NCBI GenBank assembly: GCA_937996235.1
Contig: CALKVK010000038.1
Coordinates: forward strand, 259,023-323,022
Length of the DNA stretch: 64,000 nt
Direction of reading: 5' to 3'
Source: an uncultured bacterium
GTDB taxonomy: Bacteria > Planctomycetota > JAJSAM01 > JAJVHW01
Shown: positions 51,312-59,689 of the stretch, piece by piece
How positions within the stretch are numbered: position 1 is the stretch's first letter
Layout: each line of letters starts with the position of its first letter
Position numbers and translations under genes: made by a program
Notes under the pieces: model-generated
What the model was told of the DNA's origin: nothing
Seen by the model: only the letters and a program-made list of their open reading frames with translations
Database searches by the model: none

Positions 51312-51317
51312 ACGCTA
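51312..51317 (-). promoter_or_regulatory. -10 box TAGCGT, leaderless start at 51305
   Basis: Minus-strand TAGCGT, CGGGGC (6 bases), then GTG followed directly by ATG. The spacing favours GTG as the first codon. Confidence 0.6.
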
Positions 51318-51415
51318 CCCGCCGCCCCGCCGAATCTCCTGCTCGACGTTCGGTGGCGCGCGCTCCCCGGGCGCAGCTTCTCGGAGCAGGGGTTCCCAGC
51401 CGTGCGCGCGAGGTC

Positions 51416-51421
51416 TACCGT
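51416..51421 (+). promoter_or_regulatory. -10-like box TACCGT for the beta-helix gene
   Basis: TACCGT about 70 bases before the ATG at 51493, whose leader carries GAGGAGG. No clear -35 is seen. Confidence 0.35.
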
Positions 51422-51492
51422 GGCCGGGCCGCCGAGGTGGTGTCGCGCACGGCGCGGCGGCTTCCCGGTGGCGCGGCACGAGGAGGAGTCCC

Positions 51493-52470
51493 ATGTCCCA
51501 TCTGCGATCCGCGCGCCTGCCCTCGGTCCTGGCGCTCGCCGCGACGGCCCTGCTGCTAGGCCCCGCCGCGGCGGCACCGGGCGGCACGCGCGTGACGGTG
51601 CGCGCCGGCGACGACCTGCAGGCGGCGCTCGACGCCGCGCCGGACGGCGCGACGGTCGTCATCCGCAAGGGCACGTACGGCCCGGTCACGCTCACCGACC
51701 GGTCGGACCTCGACATCCGCGGCCAGGGGAAGGTGATCCTCGACGGCTCGACCGCGAGCAACTGCATCCTGCTGACGGGCTGCACGCGCGTTTCCGTGCG
51801 CAAGCTCGAGCTCCGCGACTCGCAGGCCTCGGCGCTGCTGGGAGTCGGCTGCGACGTCGTGACCGTCACGCGCTGCGTGGTGCGCAACGCCGGCGACGAG
51901 GGCATCGAGTTCGCGGACAGCATGCGCATCGCCGTGGACCGCAACCGCATCGACGGCACGGCGGACGACGGCATCGCGGTCTCGGACTCCTCGGGCGAAC
52001 CGACGAACGACTCGTCCATCACGCGCAACCGGATCGCGCACGTCCCGGACGGCGGCATCGACGTGCACGGCGACGACAACGTCATCTCGCGCAACCTGGT
52101 CGTCGACTCGCAGGAGAACGGCATCCTGATCGCCAGCGGCGCGCGCAACCGGGTCGAGCGCAACCGCATCCTGCGCATCACGGGCGTCGGGATCGACGTG
52201 CGCGGCGACGTCGGCACGCTCTCGCGCAACACGGTCAAGTCGGTCACGGGGAACGGCATCGACGTGGCGGCGGGCACCCACACCATCACGCGCAACAAGG
52301 TGAAGTCCGCCGGCGACGTGGGGTTGCGCGTCGCGACCGACGGCAACGAGGTGACGTACAACCGGATCGCGAAGAGCGGCGGCGTGGACCTGCAGGACGT
52401 CTCGGGCGGCTCCGCGAACGACTTCGGCGGCAACCGGGCGCGCACGCGCGAGCCGGCGGACCTCGACTGA
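51493..52470 (+). CDS. secreted right-handed parallel beta-helix protein
   Basis: A 325-residue exported protein (signal 1-27). After GDDLQAALDAAPDGATVVIRK-type opening typical of pectate-lyase-like and NosD/PbH1 proteins, it contains about ten coils with recurring N-R-I and G-I-x-V motifs (DEGIEFADSMRIAVDRNRI, DDGIAVSDSS, GGIDVHGDDNVISRNLV, ENGILIASGARNRVERNRI). No catalytic residues of polysaccharide lyases are recognisable. It may bind or cleave polysaccharides. ATG at 51493 has GAGGAGG upstream. It is divergent from the HEAT/VWA gene. Confidence 0.85.
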   Translation: MSHLRSARLPSVLALAATALLLGPAAAAPGGTRVTVRAGDDLQAALDAAPDGATVVIRKGTYGPVTLTDRSDLDIRGQGKVILDGSTASNCILLTGCTRVSVRKLELRDSQASALLGVGCDVVTVTRCVVRNAGDEGIEFADSMRIAVDRNRIDGTADDGIAVSDSSGEPTNDSSITRNRIAHVPDGGIDVHGDDNVISRNLVVDSQENGILIASGARNRVERNRILRITGVGIDVRGDVGTLSRNTVKSVTGNGIDVAAGTHTITRNKVKSAGDVGLRVATDGNEVTYNRIAKSGGVDLQDVSGGSANDFGGNRARTREPADLD

Positions 52471-52488
52471 GCGTCCGCCCCCGCCCGC

Positions 52489-53793
52489 TCAGATGCTGAG
52501 CCGCGCCCAGCCCCCGTGGTGCACGGCCAGCACCTTCGCCCCGGTCTTCAGGTAGCTCGTGACGTTGATGCCCCACCAGATGCCCGCGGGTCCGAGGCCG
52601 ACGCGCACCGCGAGCCACCAGCAGAGCGGCACGCGCAGGAGGTTGAGCGGCATCGAGAGCCACAGCACGGTGCGCGTGTCGCCCGCGCCCTCGAGCACGC
52701 CGGTCGCGAGCGACTCCCACGCGACCGCGACCTGCGAGAGCGCGAGCAGCGACGCGTACTCGGCGGCGGTGCTGTGCACGAGCTCGTCCGCGGCGAAGAG
52801 GCCCGTCAGGAACGGGCCGGCGAAGAGGAACGCGGCCGTCGCGACGAGACCGAGCGCGGTCGAGATGGGGAACGCGCGGCGGTAGACGGACCAGGCGCGC
52901 TCCGGCTCGCCGGCGCCGAGCGCCCGTCCGACGAACGACCCGACCGCCATCGAGACGCCGTGGTACGACGGCCACGTGAAGCCCTCGAGCGCCGAGAAGC
53001 CGATGCCGAGCGCGGCGTTGACGTGCGGACCGAGCGGCGAGACCGACGTCTCGAGCACGGCCCAGTAGACGAGCGAGTAGAACGCGACCGCGAGCGCGGC
53101 GGGCGTGCCGATGCGCACGATCCGGCGCAGCTCGCGCGGGCGCACATCGTCCCAGCGCAGGCCGGTGCGGCGGCACAGCGCGGCGAGTCCGATCGACGTC
53201 GTCACGGCGCGCGACGCGTTCGACGCGAGCGCCGCGCCGACGACGCCGTAGCGCAGGTGCACGGCGAGGAACCACGTCAGGAACACGTTGAGCGCGAGCG
53301 AGAGGCCGTGCAGGAGCAGCGGCAGGCGCGCGGAGCCGAGCGAGACGAACGCGCCGTCGACGACGGGCGTCAGCACGAGCGGCAGGATGGTGAGCGAGAG
53401 CGTCGCGAGGTAGCGCGCGCACTCGGTGTTGGTCTCGCCGCGCAGTCCGAGGAGGTCGGCGACGTACGGCGCGCCGAGTCCGCCGGCGACCATCAGCACC
53501 ACGGCGAGCACGACGGCGCCGAGCAGCGCCGAGCCGAGGACGCGCCGCACGCCGCCTGCGTCGCCCGCGCCGGCCGCGCGCGCGACGAGCGGCGTCGAGC
53601 CGCCCGACACGAGCAGGAACCCCGCGAAGTAGAGGATCAGGACGAAGATCGACGAGCCGACCGCCGCCTGCGACTCCGTCGAGAGGTACTGCGTGAAGAA
53701 CTGGTCGACGGCGCGGTAGCCGTTCGTGAGCACCGCGAACGCGATGCTCGGCAGCGCGAGTCGCAGGAGCTCGCGGGTCGTGACGGCGCGCAC
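52489..53793 (-). CDS. MATE family exporter
   Basis: A 434-residue inner-membrane transporter with 12 predicted segments in two similar halves. N-half features include ALPSIAFAVLTNGYRAVDQFF and GGSTPLVARAAGAGD; the C-half has PSYHGVSMAVGSFVGRALGAGE, the corresponding repeated motif. It exports drugs or metabolites using a Na+ or H+ gradient. GTG at 53793 is used. It converges with the beta-helix gene, 18 bases apart, and is divergent from the GNAT gene. Confidence 0.92.
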   Translation of the reverse strand: MRAVTTRELLRLALPSIAFAVLTNGYRAVDQFFTQYLSTESQAAVGSSIFVLILYFAGFLLVSGGSTPLVARAAGAGDAGGVRRVLGSALLGAVVLAVVLMVAGGLGAPYVADLLGLRGETNTECARYLATLSLTILPLVLTPVVDGAFVSLGSARLPLLLHGLSLALNVFLTWFLAVHLRYGVVGAALASNASRAVTTSIGLAALCRRTGLRWDDVRPRELRRIVRIGTPAALAVAFYSLVYWAVLETSVSPLGPHVNAALGIGFSALEGFTWPSYHGVSMAVGSFVGRALGAGEPERAWSVYRRAFPISTALGLVATAAFLFAGPFLTGLFAADELVHSTAAEYASLLALSQVAVAWESLATGVLEGAGDTRTVLWLSMPLNLLRVPLCWWLAVRVGLGPAGIWWGINVTSYLKTGAKVLAVHHGGWARLSI

Positions 53794-53860
53794 GGCGGGA
53801 TGCTCGCCGACGGCGCGGCACGCGCCGCACGCGAACCCGGCACCGCGGGCCGCGCGGCGC

Positions 53861-53866
53861 TATCCT
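53861..53866 (+). promoter_or_regulatory. -10-like box TATCCT for the GNAT-GT2 operon
   Basis: TATCCT about 38 bases before the GTG at 53905; the leader contains GGAGGGA. Confidence 0.45.
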
Positions 53867-53904
53867 GCCCCCGCGGCCCGCGCAACCCGCCGCGGAGGGA
53901 CCAC

Positions 53905-54438
53905 GTGTCCGAACCCCTCGCGATCCGCACCGCCACGCCCGACGACGCACCCGCGCTGCTCGCGATCTACGCGCCGTCGGTCGCGGAGACGGCCACGTCG
54001 TTCGAAGAGACGGTGCCCGGCGTGGACGAGTTCGCGGCGCGCATCGCGAGGGCGCAGACGCGCTGGCGCTGGCTCGTCGCGGAGCGGGGCGGCGAGTGCG
54101 CCGGGTATGCGTACGGCAGCGCGCACCGCGAGCGCGCCGCGTACCGCTGGTCGGTCGAGGTCTCGGCGTACGTCCACCCGCGGCACCGCCGCGGCGGTGT
54201 GGCGCGCGCTCTCTACACGCGGCTCTTCGCGGAGCTCGCCGAGCTCGGCCACTGCAGCGCGTACGCGGGCATCACGCTCCCGAACGACGCGAGCGTCGGG
54301 CTGCACCGGGCGCTCGGCTTCGAGCCGGTCGGGGTCTTCCGCGCGGTCGGCTGGAAGTTCGGCCGCTGGCACGACGTCGCCTGGTTCCAGCGGCGGCTGC
54401 GCGACACGCCGCCCGGCCCGGAGCCGAGGCGCGGGTGA
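53905..54438 (+). CDS. phosphinothricin-type GNAT N-acetyltransferase
   Basis: A 177-residue acetyltransferase close to the Pat/Bar/YncA group. The pattern is AIRTATPDDAPALLAIYAPSV, EVSAYVHPRHRRGGVARAL (acetyl-CoA loop), ITLPNDASVGLHRALGFE and GWKFGRWHDVAWFQRRL. Members acetylate phosphinothricin, methionine sulfoximine or sulfone. The natural role is unknown. GTG at 53905 follows GGAGGGA. Its TGA overlaps the GT2 start (GTGA). Confidence 0.9.
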   Translation: MSEPLAIRTATPDDAPALLAIYAPSVAETATSFEETVPGVDEFAARIARAQTRWRWLVAERGGECAGYAYGSAHRERAAYRWSVEVSAYVHPRHRRGGVARALYTRLFAELAELGHCSAYAGITLPNDASVGLHRALGFEPVGVFRAVGWKFGRWHDVAWFQRRLRDTPPGPEPRRG

Positions 54439-55376
54439 CGGAGTCCGCGACAGCGCGCGTCGCCGTCGTCGTCCCGGCCTACCGCTGCGCGCGCACGCTG
54501 CCGGACACGCTGCGCTCGCTCGCCGCGCAGACCGAGCCGGCGCTCGAGGTGGTCGTGGTGGACGACGGCTCGCCCACGGGCGACGCCGACGTCGCGCGCG
54601 GGCTCGCCGCGGAACTGCCGGGCCTGCGCGTCGTCGAGCAGGCGAACGCGGGGGTCGGCGCGGCGCGCAACCGCGGGCTCGCCGAGACGCGCGCGCGCTA
54701 CGTGGCGTTCGTCGACGCCGACGACGCGCTCGAGCCGGGCTGCCTCGCCGCGCTCGCCGATCACCTCGACGCGCACCCGGAGGTCTCGCTCGCCTACGTG
54801 GACACCGACGAGATCGTCGAGGACGCGCGCGGCGACGTCGTGCTGCGCCGCTCGCGCCGGCCGCCGCCCGAGCCGCTGCACGAGGAGCTCCTCGCGGGCG
54901 CGTACCCCTGCCTGCCCTCGGCGTGCCTGCAGCGGCGCGAGGCGGCGCTCGCGGTCGGCGGCTTCCGCACGCGCCTTCCGATCGGCGAGGACGTCGAGTA
55001 CCTGGCGGAGCTGGCGCTCGCGGGCCACGTCTTCGCGCGCGTCCCCGGGCCGAAGATGCTCTACCGCGTCCGCGCGGACCAGCGCTCGGCCGACCCGGTG
55101 GCGGCGCGCGCCGACTTCCTCGACGTGCTCGAACGCATCGCGGCACGGCTGCCGCGCCGCGCGCCGCAGCGGCCGCGTCTGCGCGCCCGCCTGCGCTGGC
55201 TGCGACTCGCGCAGGCCGCCGCCCTCGACGAGCGTGGCGAGCGCGCGGCGGCGCGGCGTCTCGTACTGCGCGCGCTCACGTTCCCGCCGCGACCCGGGCA
55301 GCTCGTCGAGACGCTGCGGCTGCTCCCGGCACCGCGGCGCGCCGCGCTCACGCCGCGCGGAGCGGGTACTCCGTGA
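54435..55376 (+). CDS. glycosyltransferase family 2 protein
   Basis: A 313-residue cytosolic GT-A glycosyltransferase. It starts RVAVVVPAYRCARTLPDTL, then EVVVVDDGSP, GVGAARNRGLAE and the metal-binding DADDALEPGCL (DxD). A later acceptor block is GGFRTRLPIGEDVEYL. The C-terminal 80 residues are Arg-rich helices. It would add sugar to a surface glycan or lipid. GTG at 54435 overlaps the acetyltransferase stop. Its 3' end overlaps the convergent 55348 gene by 29 bases. Confidence 0.92.
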   Translation: MTESATARVAVVVPAYRCARTLPDTLRSLAAQTEPALEVVVVDDGSPTGDADVARGLAAELPGLRVVEQANAGVGAARNRGLAETRARYVAFVDADDALEPGCLAALADHLDAHPEVSLAYVDTDEIVEDARGDVVLRRSRRPPPEPLHEELLAGAYPCLPSACLQRREAALAVGGFRTRLPIGEDVEYLAELALAGHVFARVPGPKMLYRVRADQRSADPVAARADFLDVLERIAARLPRRAPQRPRLRARLRWLRLAQAAALDERGERAAARRLVLRALTFPPRPGQLVETLRLLPAPRRAALTPRGAGTP

Positions 55377-56085
55377 GCTGCAGCGCGAACCAGTGCCCGC
55401 CGTCCTGCGCGAGCTGCACGGCGGCGCGGGCGGCGTCGTCCTCGCTGGCGAAGAGTCCGTGGCCGTTCGGCCGCAGGCCGGCGGCGGCGAGCGACGCGTC
55501 CGCGCCCTGCTCGCGCACCCACGTGAGCAGTTCCCCGTCCTCCACGCGGTAGACGTCGAAGCCGAGCACCGTCCCGCCGTCGGCGACGGGCTCGCGGCAG
55601 ACGGTCAGGCGCGAGACGAACGTGCCGCTGTCGTCCGCGTCCGCGACCGCATCGACGTCCTCCTCGCGGACGCCGAGGCCGACGAGCAGCGCGTCGCCGG
55701 GCGGGGGGCCGAACGCCCGCGCGAAGCGCCGCGCGGCGTCGGGCGTCGCGAACGCCGAGGGCGGGTGGAAGTCGCCGTGGGCCCAGGCGGCGCCGAGCCA
55801 GTCGCAGACCGACGCGCTGCGCGTGCCGTCGAGCCCGAAGCGGGCGAGGTCGGCCTCGAGCGCCCAGAGCAGGTTGCCCTGCGCCGCGTCGGCGTAGCCG
55901 GAGAAGCGTCCGGGTGGAGTGTCGAGTGCCTCGAGCCAACCCGGGGGCACGCTCGGCAACACCGGAGCGAGCGAGTCCGAGACCGAGACCAACTCGCCGG
56001 GCAGGAGACTGGAATCGACGTCCGCCGGGCGCGCGGCGCGCCGGACGATCACGTACCCGGCCGAGACGATGCCCTCGGTCCTCAT
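55348..56085 (-). CDS. hypothetical protein
   Basis: A 245-residue soluble protein starting MRTEGIVSAGYVIVRRAARP. It is acidic, with no signal peptide or membrane segment. Recognisable only by composition: GWLEALDTPPGRFSGYADAA, AFATPDAARRFARAFGPPPGD and a tail FASEDDAARAAVQLAQDGGHW, which alternates helices and strands. I do not recognise a family. Codon bias supports it as a real gene. ATG at 56085 has no clear ribosome site. Its 3' end overlaps the GT2 gene tail-to-tail by 29 bases. Confidence 0.7.
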   Translation of the reverse strand: MRTEGIVSAGYVIVRRAARPADVDSSLLPGELVSVSDSLAPVLPSVPPGWLEALDTPPGRFSGYADAAQGNLLWALEADLARFGLDGTRSASVCDWLGAAWAHGDFHPPSAFATPDAARRFARAFGPPPGDALLVGLGVREEDVDAVADADDSGTFVSRLTVCREPVADGGTVLGFDVYRVEDGELLTWVREQGADASLAAAGLRPNGHGLFASEDDAARAAVQLAQDGGHWFALQLTEYPLRAA

Positions 56086-56175
56086 CCGGGGCGCATGCTC
56101 CCCGACGCGCGGGTGCCGCCGCCAGCACCGATTCGATGCCCCCCGGGAGCGGCGGGACGGGCCGCAGGACGGCGG

Positions 56176-56181
56176 TACACT
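56176..56181 (+). promoter_or_regulatory. -10-like box TACACT for the cystathionine beta-synthase gene
   Basis: TACACT about 40 bases before the GTG at 56222; the leader carries GAGGGAGG. Confidence 0.45.
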
Positions 56182-56221
56182 CCGCCCCGCGGCGCCCGGA
56201 CGGCGCCCGAGGGAGGCCCCG

Positions 56222-57592
56222 GTGTCCGCCATCCACGACTCGATCCTCGACGCGATCGGCGACACGCCGATGGTCCGCCTGCGCACGATCGGGCGCAGCA
56301 CCGGCTGCGAGCTGCTCGCGAAGTGCGAGTTCCTGAACGCCGGCGGCTCCGTGAAGGACCGCATCGGCAGGCGCATGATCGAGGAGGCGGAGAAGGCGGG
56401 GCGCATCCGCCCCGGCGACACGCTGATCGAGCCGACGAGCGGCAACACGGGGATCGGCATGGCGCTCGCCGCCGCGGTGCGCGGCTACCGCATGGTCATC
56501 ACCATGCCGGAGAAGATGAGCCGCGAGAAGCAGGTGGTGCTCGAGGCCCTCGGCGCCGAGATCATCCGCACCCCCACAGAGGCCGCGTGGGACGCGCCCG
56601 AGAGCCACATCGGCGTCGCGAAGGAGCTCGTGAAGATCCTCCCGAACGCGCACATCCTCGACCAGTACGGCAACCCCGACAACCCGGACGCGCACTACGA
56701 CGGCACCGGGCGCGAGATCGTCGAGCAGACCGGCGGGAAGCTCGACTACGTGGTGCTGACGGCGGGCACGGGCGGCACGCTGACGGGCGTCGCGCGGCGC
56801 GTGAAGGAGGCGGTGCCGGGCGTGAAGGTGGTGGGCGTCGATCCGGTCGGGTCGATCCTGGCCGGGCCCGGTCCGATCGCGTCGTACAAGGTGGAGGGCA
56901 TCGGCTACGACTTCATCCCCGACGTGCTCGACCGCGGCCTCGTGGACGAGTGGGTCAAGACCGAGGACCGCGAGTCGTTCCTGATGGCGCGCCGCCTGAT
57001 CCGGCAGGAGGGCCTGCTCGTCGGCGGCAGCAGCGGCTCCGCGGTCTGGGCGGCCGTCGAGATCGCGAAGCGCGCGGGTCCCGGGAAGCGCATCGTGACG
57101 CTGCTCCCCGACTCGGTGCGCAACTACATGACGAAGTTCCTCGACGACCAGTGGATGCGCGAGAACGGCTTCACGGAGAGCCGCTGGGAGACGCAGACGC
57201 TCGGCGACCTCGTGCGCGCGCTGCCGCGGCGCGAGCCGATCACGGCGACGAGCGCGGAGACGGTCGCCGCCGCGGTGCGCCGCCTGAAGGAGCACGGCGT
57301 GAGCCAGCTCCCCGTCGTGGACGCGGGACGGCTCGTCGGCATCGTCACCGAGAGCGACCTGCTCGCGAAGCTGGTCGAGGGACGCGCGACGCCGCAGAGC
57401 GCCGTCGCCGAGGTGATGTTCCGCAACGTGCGCACCGTGCACCAGTCCGAGGACGCGGGCGCGCTCACGGGGCTCTTCGCCGGCGGCTACGTCGCGCTCG
57501 TCGTGGACGACGCGGGCGCGCTCGTCGGGATCGTCTCGAAGGTGGACCTCGTCGACTACCTGACGCGCGCGCCCGGCGGCGCGACGGACTGA
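56222..57592 (+). CDS. cbs: cystathionine beta-synthase (PLP enzyme with CBS pair)
   Basis: A 456-residue enzyme condensing serine and homocysteine to cystathionine, or acting as a cysteine-synthase-like beta-replacement enzyme. PLP Lys45 is in AGGSVKDRIG, the phosphate cup is TAGTGGTLTG, and EPTSGNTGIG binds the substrate. Residues about 1-320 are the catalytic core, followed by two CBS domains (VAAAVRRLKEHGVSQLPVV; VHQSEDAGALTGLFAGG) that may sense nucleotides. No heme-binding N-terminal extension is present. GTG at 56222 has GGGAGG upstream. No partner cystathionine gamma-lyase is in the window. Confidence 0.94.
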   Translation: MSAIHDSILDAIGDTPMVRLRTIGRSTGCELLAKCEFLNAGGSVKDRIGRRMIEEAEKAGRIRPGDTLIEPTSGNTGIGMALAAAVRGYRMVITMPEKMSREKQVVLEALGAEIIRTPTEAAWDAPESHIGVAKELVKILPNAHILDQYGNPDNPDAHYDGTGREIVEQTGGKLDYVVLTAGTGGTLTGVARRVKEAVPGVKVVGVDPVGSILAGPGPIASYKVEGIGYDFIPDVLDRGLVDEWVKTEDRESFLMARRLIRQEGLLVGGSSGSAVWAAVEIAKRAGPGKRIVTLLPDSVRNYMTKFLDDQWMRENGFTESRWETQTLGDLVRALPRREPITATSAETVAAAVRRLKEHGVSQLPVVDAGRLVGIVTESDLLAKLVEGRATPQSAVAEVMFRNVRTVHQSEDAGALTGLFAGGYVALVVDDAGALVGIVSKVDLVDYLTRAPGGATD

Positions 57593-57605
57593 GTCCTCGG
57601 CCCGG

Positions 57606-58712
57606 CTACTTCGACTCGCCGGAGCCGAGGTCGATGACCTCGATCCCCTCGTCGGTCGAGTAGGGGATCTCGACGCGGCTGACGGCGACCAGCAGGTAGG
57701 CGCGGCGTCCGTCGGCGTCGGGCAGGCGCACGAGCGCCGAGGCACCGTTCGCGAGAGCGAGGCGGCGGCGCATCTCGCTGCGCACCCAGGCGGGCGCCTG
57801 CACGCGCACGCCCTGGCCCGCGACCTCGCGCTCGGTCTCGTCGAGCGGCTCGTCCACGTCGGTCGCCGTCACGGTGACGTCGACCGCGCACCCGCCGTCC
57901 GTCGTCGCCTCGGGCAGCATGTCCACGGCGAGGCCGTCGAACACCTGCTCGACGACGGGCTCGACGATGATCCCGCCGTCCTGGTGCGACGTGGTGAAGT
58001 CGGCGACGTACGACACGGCGCGCCCGACCTGCAGCGTCGCGCGCTGACCCGCGAGCGTCACGAGGGAGGGCGCCGTCACGACCTCGGCGTCACCCGCGCG
58101 CACCCAGTCGTCCACCTGCGCCGCCGGGTCGGACAGCGCGATGTGCGCACCCGGCCGCGCACCGCTGACGGTCGCGCCCAGCGACGCCGTGAGCGGTGCG
58201 CGGACGACGCGCAGCTCGATGCGGAACGCAAGGCCGGCGTCGCCGCGCGCCACGTCGAGCCGCTCCTGGCACGTCACCATCCGCTCGGGCGGGCCGATCA
58301 CGACGATGCTCGAACCGGACGCCACACGCACCTCGGCGTCGGGGACCGCGCGCCGGAGTTCCTCGGCGAGCTTCTCGATCGTGCGCTCGCCGACGACGAG
58401 GTCGCGCACGTCGTACACGCGGATCACGGTGCCGTCCCCGGAGCCCGGTGCAGCCGGGTCGCCCGCCGCGCGCACGGCCGTCCCTTCGCGGGCCGCGCTC
58501 AGCTCCGCGGCGAGCTGCCGGAACGCCTCCGCGGCCTCGGCCGGGTGCGCCGCGACCGTCCGGCGGGCGGCGTCGCGCGCCGCGGCGTCCTCGGACGTCA
58601 CGAGCGTCCGCACGGCGGCGGCGACGTCGTCGGCCGCGCCGTCGCCGCCGAACGCGGGCACGAGCAGACCGAGACCGAGGGCGAACGGGGCGAGCTTCCG
58701 GGCGATGCGCAT
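57606..58712 (-). CDS. exported secretin-like protein, short
   Basis: A 368-residue exported protein (signal 1-26). After an Ala-rich helical region it has GTVIRVYDVRDLV and a KH-like N-domain (EKLAEELRRAVPDAEVRVASG, SIVVIGPPERMVTCQERL), then AEVVTAPSLVTLAGQRATLQVG, the pattern at the start of the type II/III secretin core. The protein then has about 120 more residues (GGIIVEPVVEQVFDGLAVDML...) but is too short to form the full gate and outer-membrane barrel. It could be a secretin relative working as an accessory subunit. ATG at 58712 has GGAGGAG upstream. No other secretion genes are adjacent. Confidence 0.72.
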   Translation of the reverse strand: MRIARKLAPFALGLGLLVPAFGGDGAADDVAAAVRTLVTSEDAAARDAARRTVAAHPAEAAEAFRQLAAELSAAREGTAVRAAGDPAAPGSGDGTVIRVYDVRDLVVGERTIEKLAEELRRAVPDAEVRVASGSSIVVIGPPERMVTCQERLDVARGDAGLAFRIELRVVRAPLTASLGATVSGARPGAHIALSDPAAQVDDWVRAGDAEVVTAPSLVTLAGQRATLQVGRAVSYVADFTTSHQDGGIIVEPVVEQVFDGLAVDMLPEATTDGGCAVDVTVTATDVDEPLDETEREVAGQGVRVQAPAWVRSEMRRRLALANGASALVRLPDADGRRAYLLVAVSRVEIPYSTDEGIEVIDLGSGESK

Positions 58713-58868
58713 GGGCGACTCCTCCGCGACGTGGTCCGTGTGTCGGACGATCCGCGCGCGCGGTCACCGCGGGGTCACTTCGCTGTCTCCGCGGCGCCAC
58801 GCCGCGCCGGATCGGAGGGCGCCCCGCGCGCCGCACGTCCACGCCTCGCCCCGCGCGCACGCGTGTGG

Positions 58869-58874
58869 TATCCC
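58869..58874 (+). promoter_or_regulatory. -10-like box TATCCC before 58881
   Basis: TATCCC, then GGCGGC (6 bases), then GTG. The last base differs from TANNNT but the spacing is the same as in other leaderless genes. Confidence 0.4.
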
Positions 58875-58880
58875 GGCGGC

Positions 58881-59654
58881 GTGCCGCCCGGACCCACCAT
58901 CCGCCTGCTCCTCGGTCGCGACCACGAGACGCTCGGCGCACTCGACGTCGTCGCGGTCTCGCCGCACACCGCGTGCGTGCTCGCCGCCGGCGCGGACGGC
59001 GCGTACGACCCCGCCGCGGCGAAGACGCACCCGAACGAGGACGCGCTGCTCGTGATCGAGGACGCGCGCCACACCGTGCTCGCCGTCGCCGACGCGCACT
59101 TCGGGCGCGAGGCGTCCGAGGAGCTGCTGACGCTGCTCCGCGACGCGCTCCTGCCGGTGCCCGAGAACCCGGAGCGCCTCGCGGCGGTCTTCGCGCGGCT
59201 CGCGGCGGCGCGACCTCCCTCGAGGCACGGCTCCGAGACGACGCTCGCGGTGTGCATCCTCGACCGCCTGTTCCGGCAGGCGTTCGGACTCGCGTTCGGC
59301 GACTCGTCGGTGATGCGCATGGCGCCCGGGGCGGACCCGCTGCTCGTGCACGAACGCTCGCAGGAGTTCGTCTCGGCGGCCGACCCGCCGTCGCTCGACC
59401 CGCGCGGCGCGCAGCGCTTCGCGTTCTCGCCGGCGCGCGGCGAGCTGCTGCTCGTGTTCACCGACGGCGTGAACGAGTGCTGCTACCGCGACCCGGACCG
59501 CTCGCTCACCGCGGAGCGCATGGGCGAGCTGCTGCGCACCGGGCCGAGCGACGCGCCCGCGGTCGTCGAGACGCTCGCCCGCGCCGCGCTCGAGGGCGTC
59601 GGCGGCCACGCGGGCGGCGAGGACAACGTCGCGCTCGCGGTCACGGTCGTCTGA
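58881..59654 (+). CDS. PP2C-like protein phosphatase
   Basis: A 257-residue cytosolic protein related to PPM/PP2C Ser/Thr phosphatases. The metal-binding motifs appear in order: HPNEDALLVIED, VADAHFGREASEEL (DGHGG replaced by DAHFG), LLLVFTDGVNECC and GGHAGGEDNVALAV. The second motif variant keeps the Asp. It may dephosphorylate targets of the Hanks kinase at 25.7-28.6 kb (inference). The GTG start at 58881 lies 6 bases after TATCCC. It is divergent from the secretin-like gene. Confidence 0.82.
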   Translation: MPPGPTIRLLLGRDHETLGALDVVAVSPHTACVLAAGADGAYDPAAAKTHPNEDALLVIEDARHTVLAVADAHFGREASEELLTLLRDALLPVPENPERLAAVFARLAAARPPSRHGSETTLAVCILDRLFRQAFGLAFGDSSVMRMAPGADPLLVHERSQEFVSAADPPSLDPRGAQRFAFSPARGELLLVFTDGVNECCYRDPDRSLTAERMGELLRTGPSDAPAVVETLARAALEGVGGHAGGEDNVALAVTVV

Positions 59655-59677
59655 GGCGCGGGGCGCGGGGCGCGCAG

Positions 59678-59683
59678 TAGAGT
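59678..59683 (+). promoter_or_regulatory. -10 box TAGAGT, leaderless start of the M28-M20 operon
   Basis: TAGAGT, GCGCGC (6 bases), then ATG at 59690. No Shine-Dalgarno is present. Confidence 0.6.
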
Positions 59684-59689
59684 GCGCGC

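Noticed and set aside
53905..54438. Herbicide-resistance gene acquired by transfer
   Set aside because: The Pat-like pattern is common in chromosomal GNAT genes, and base composition is the same as the neighbours.
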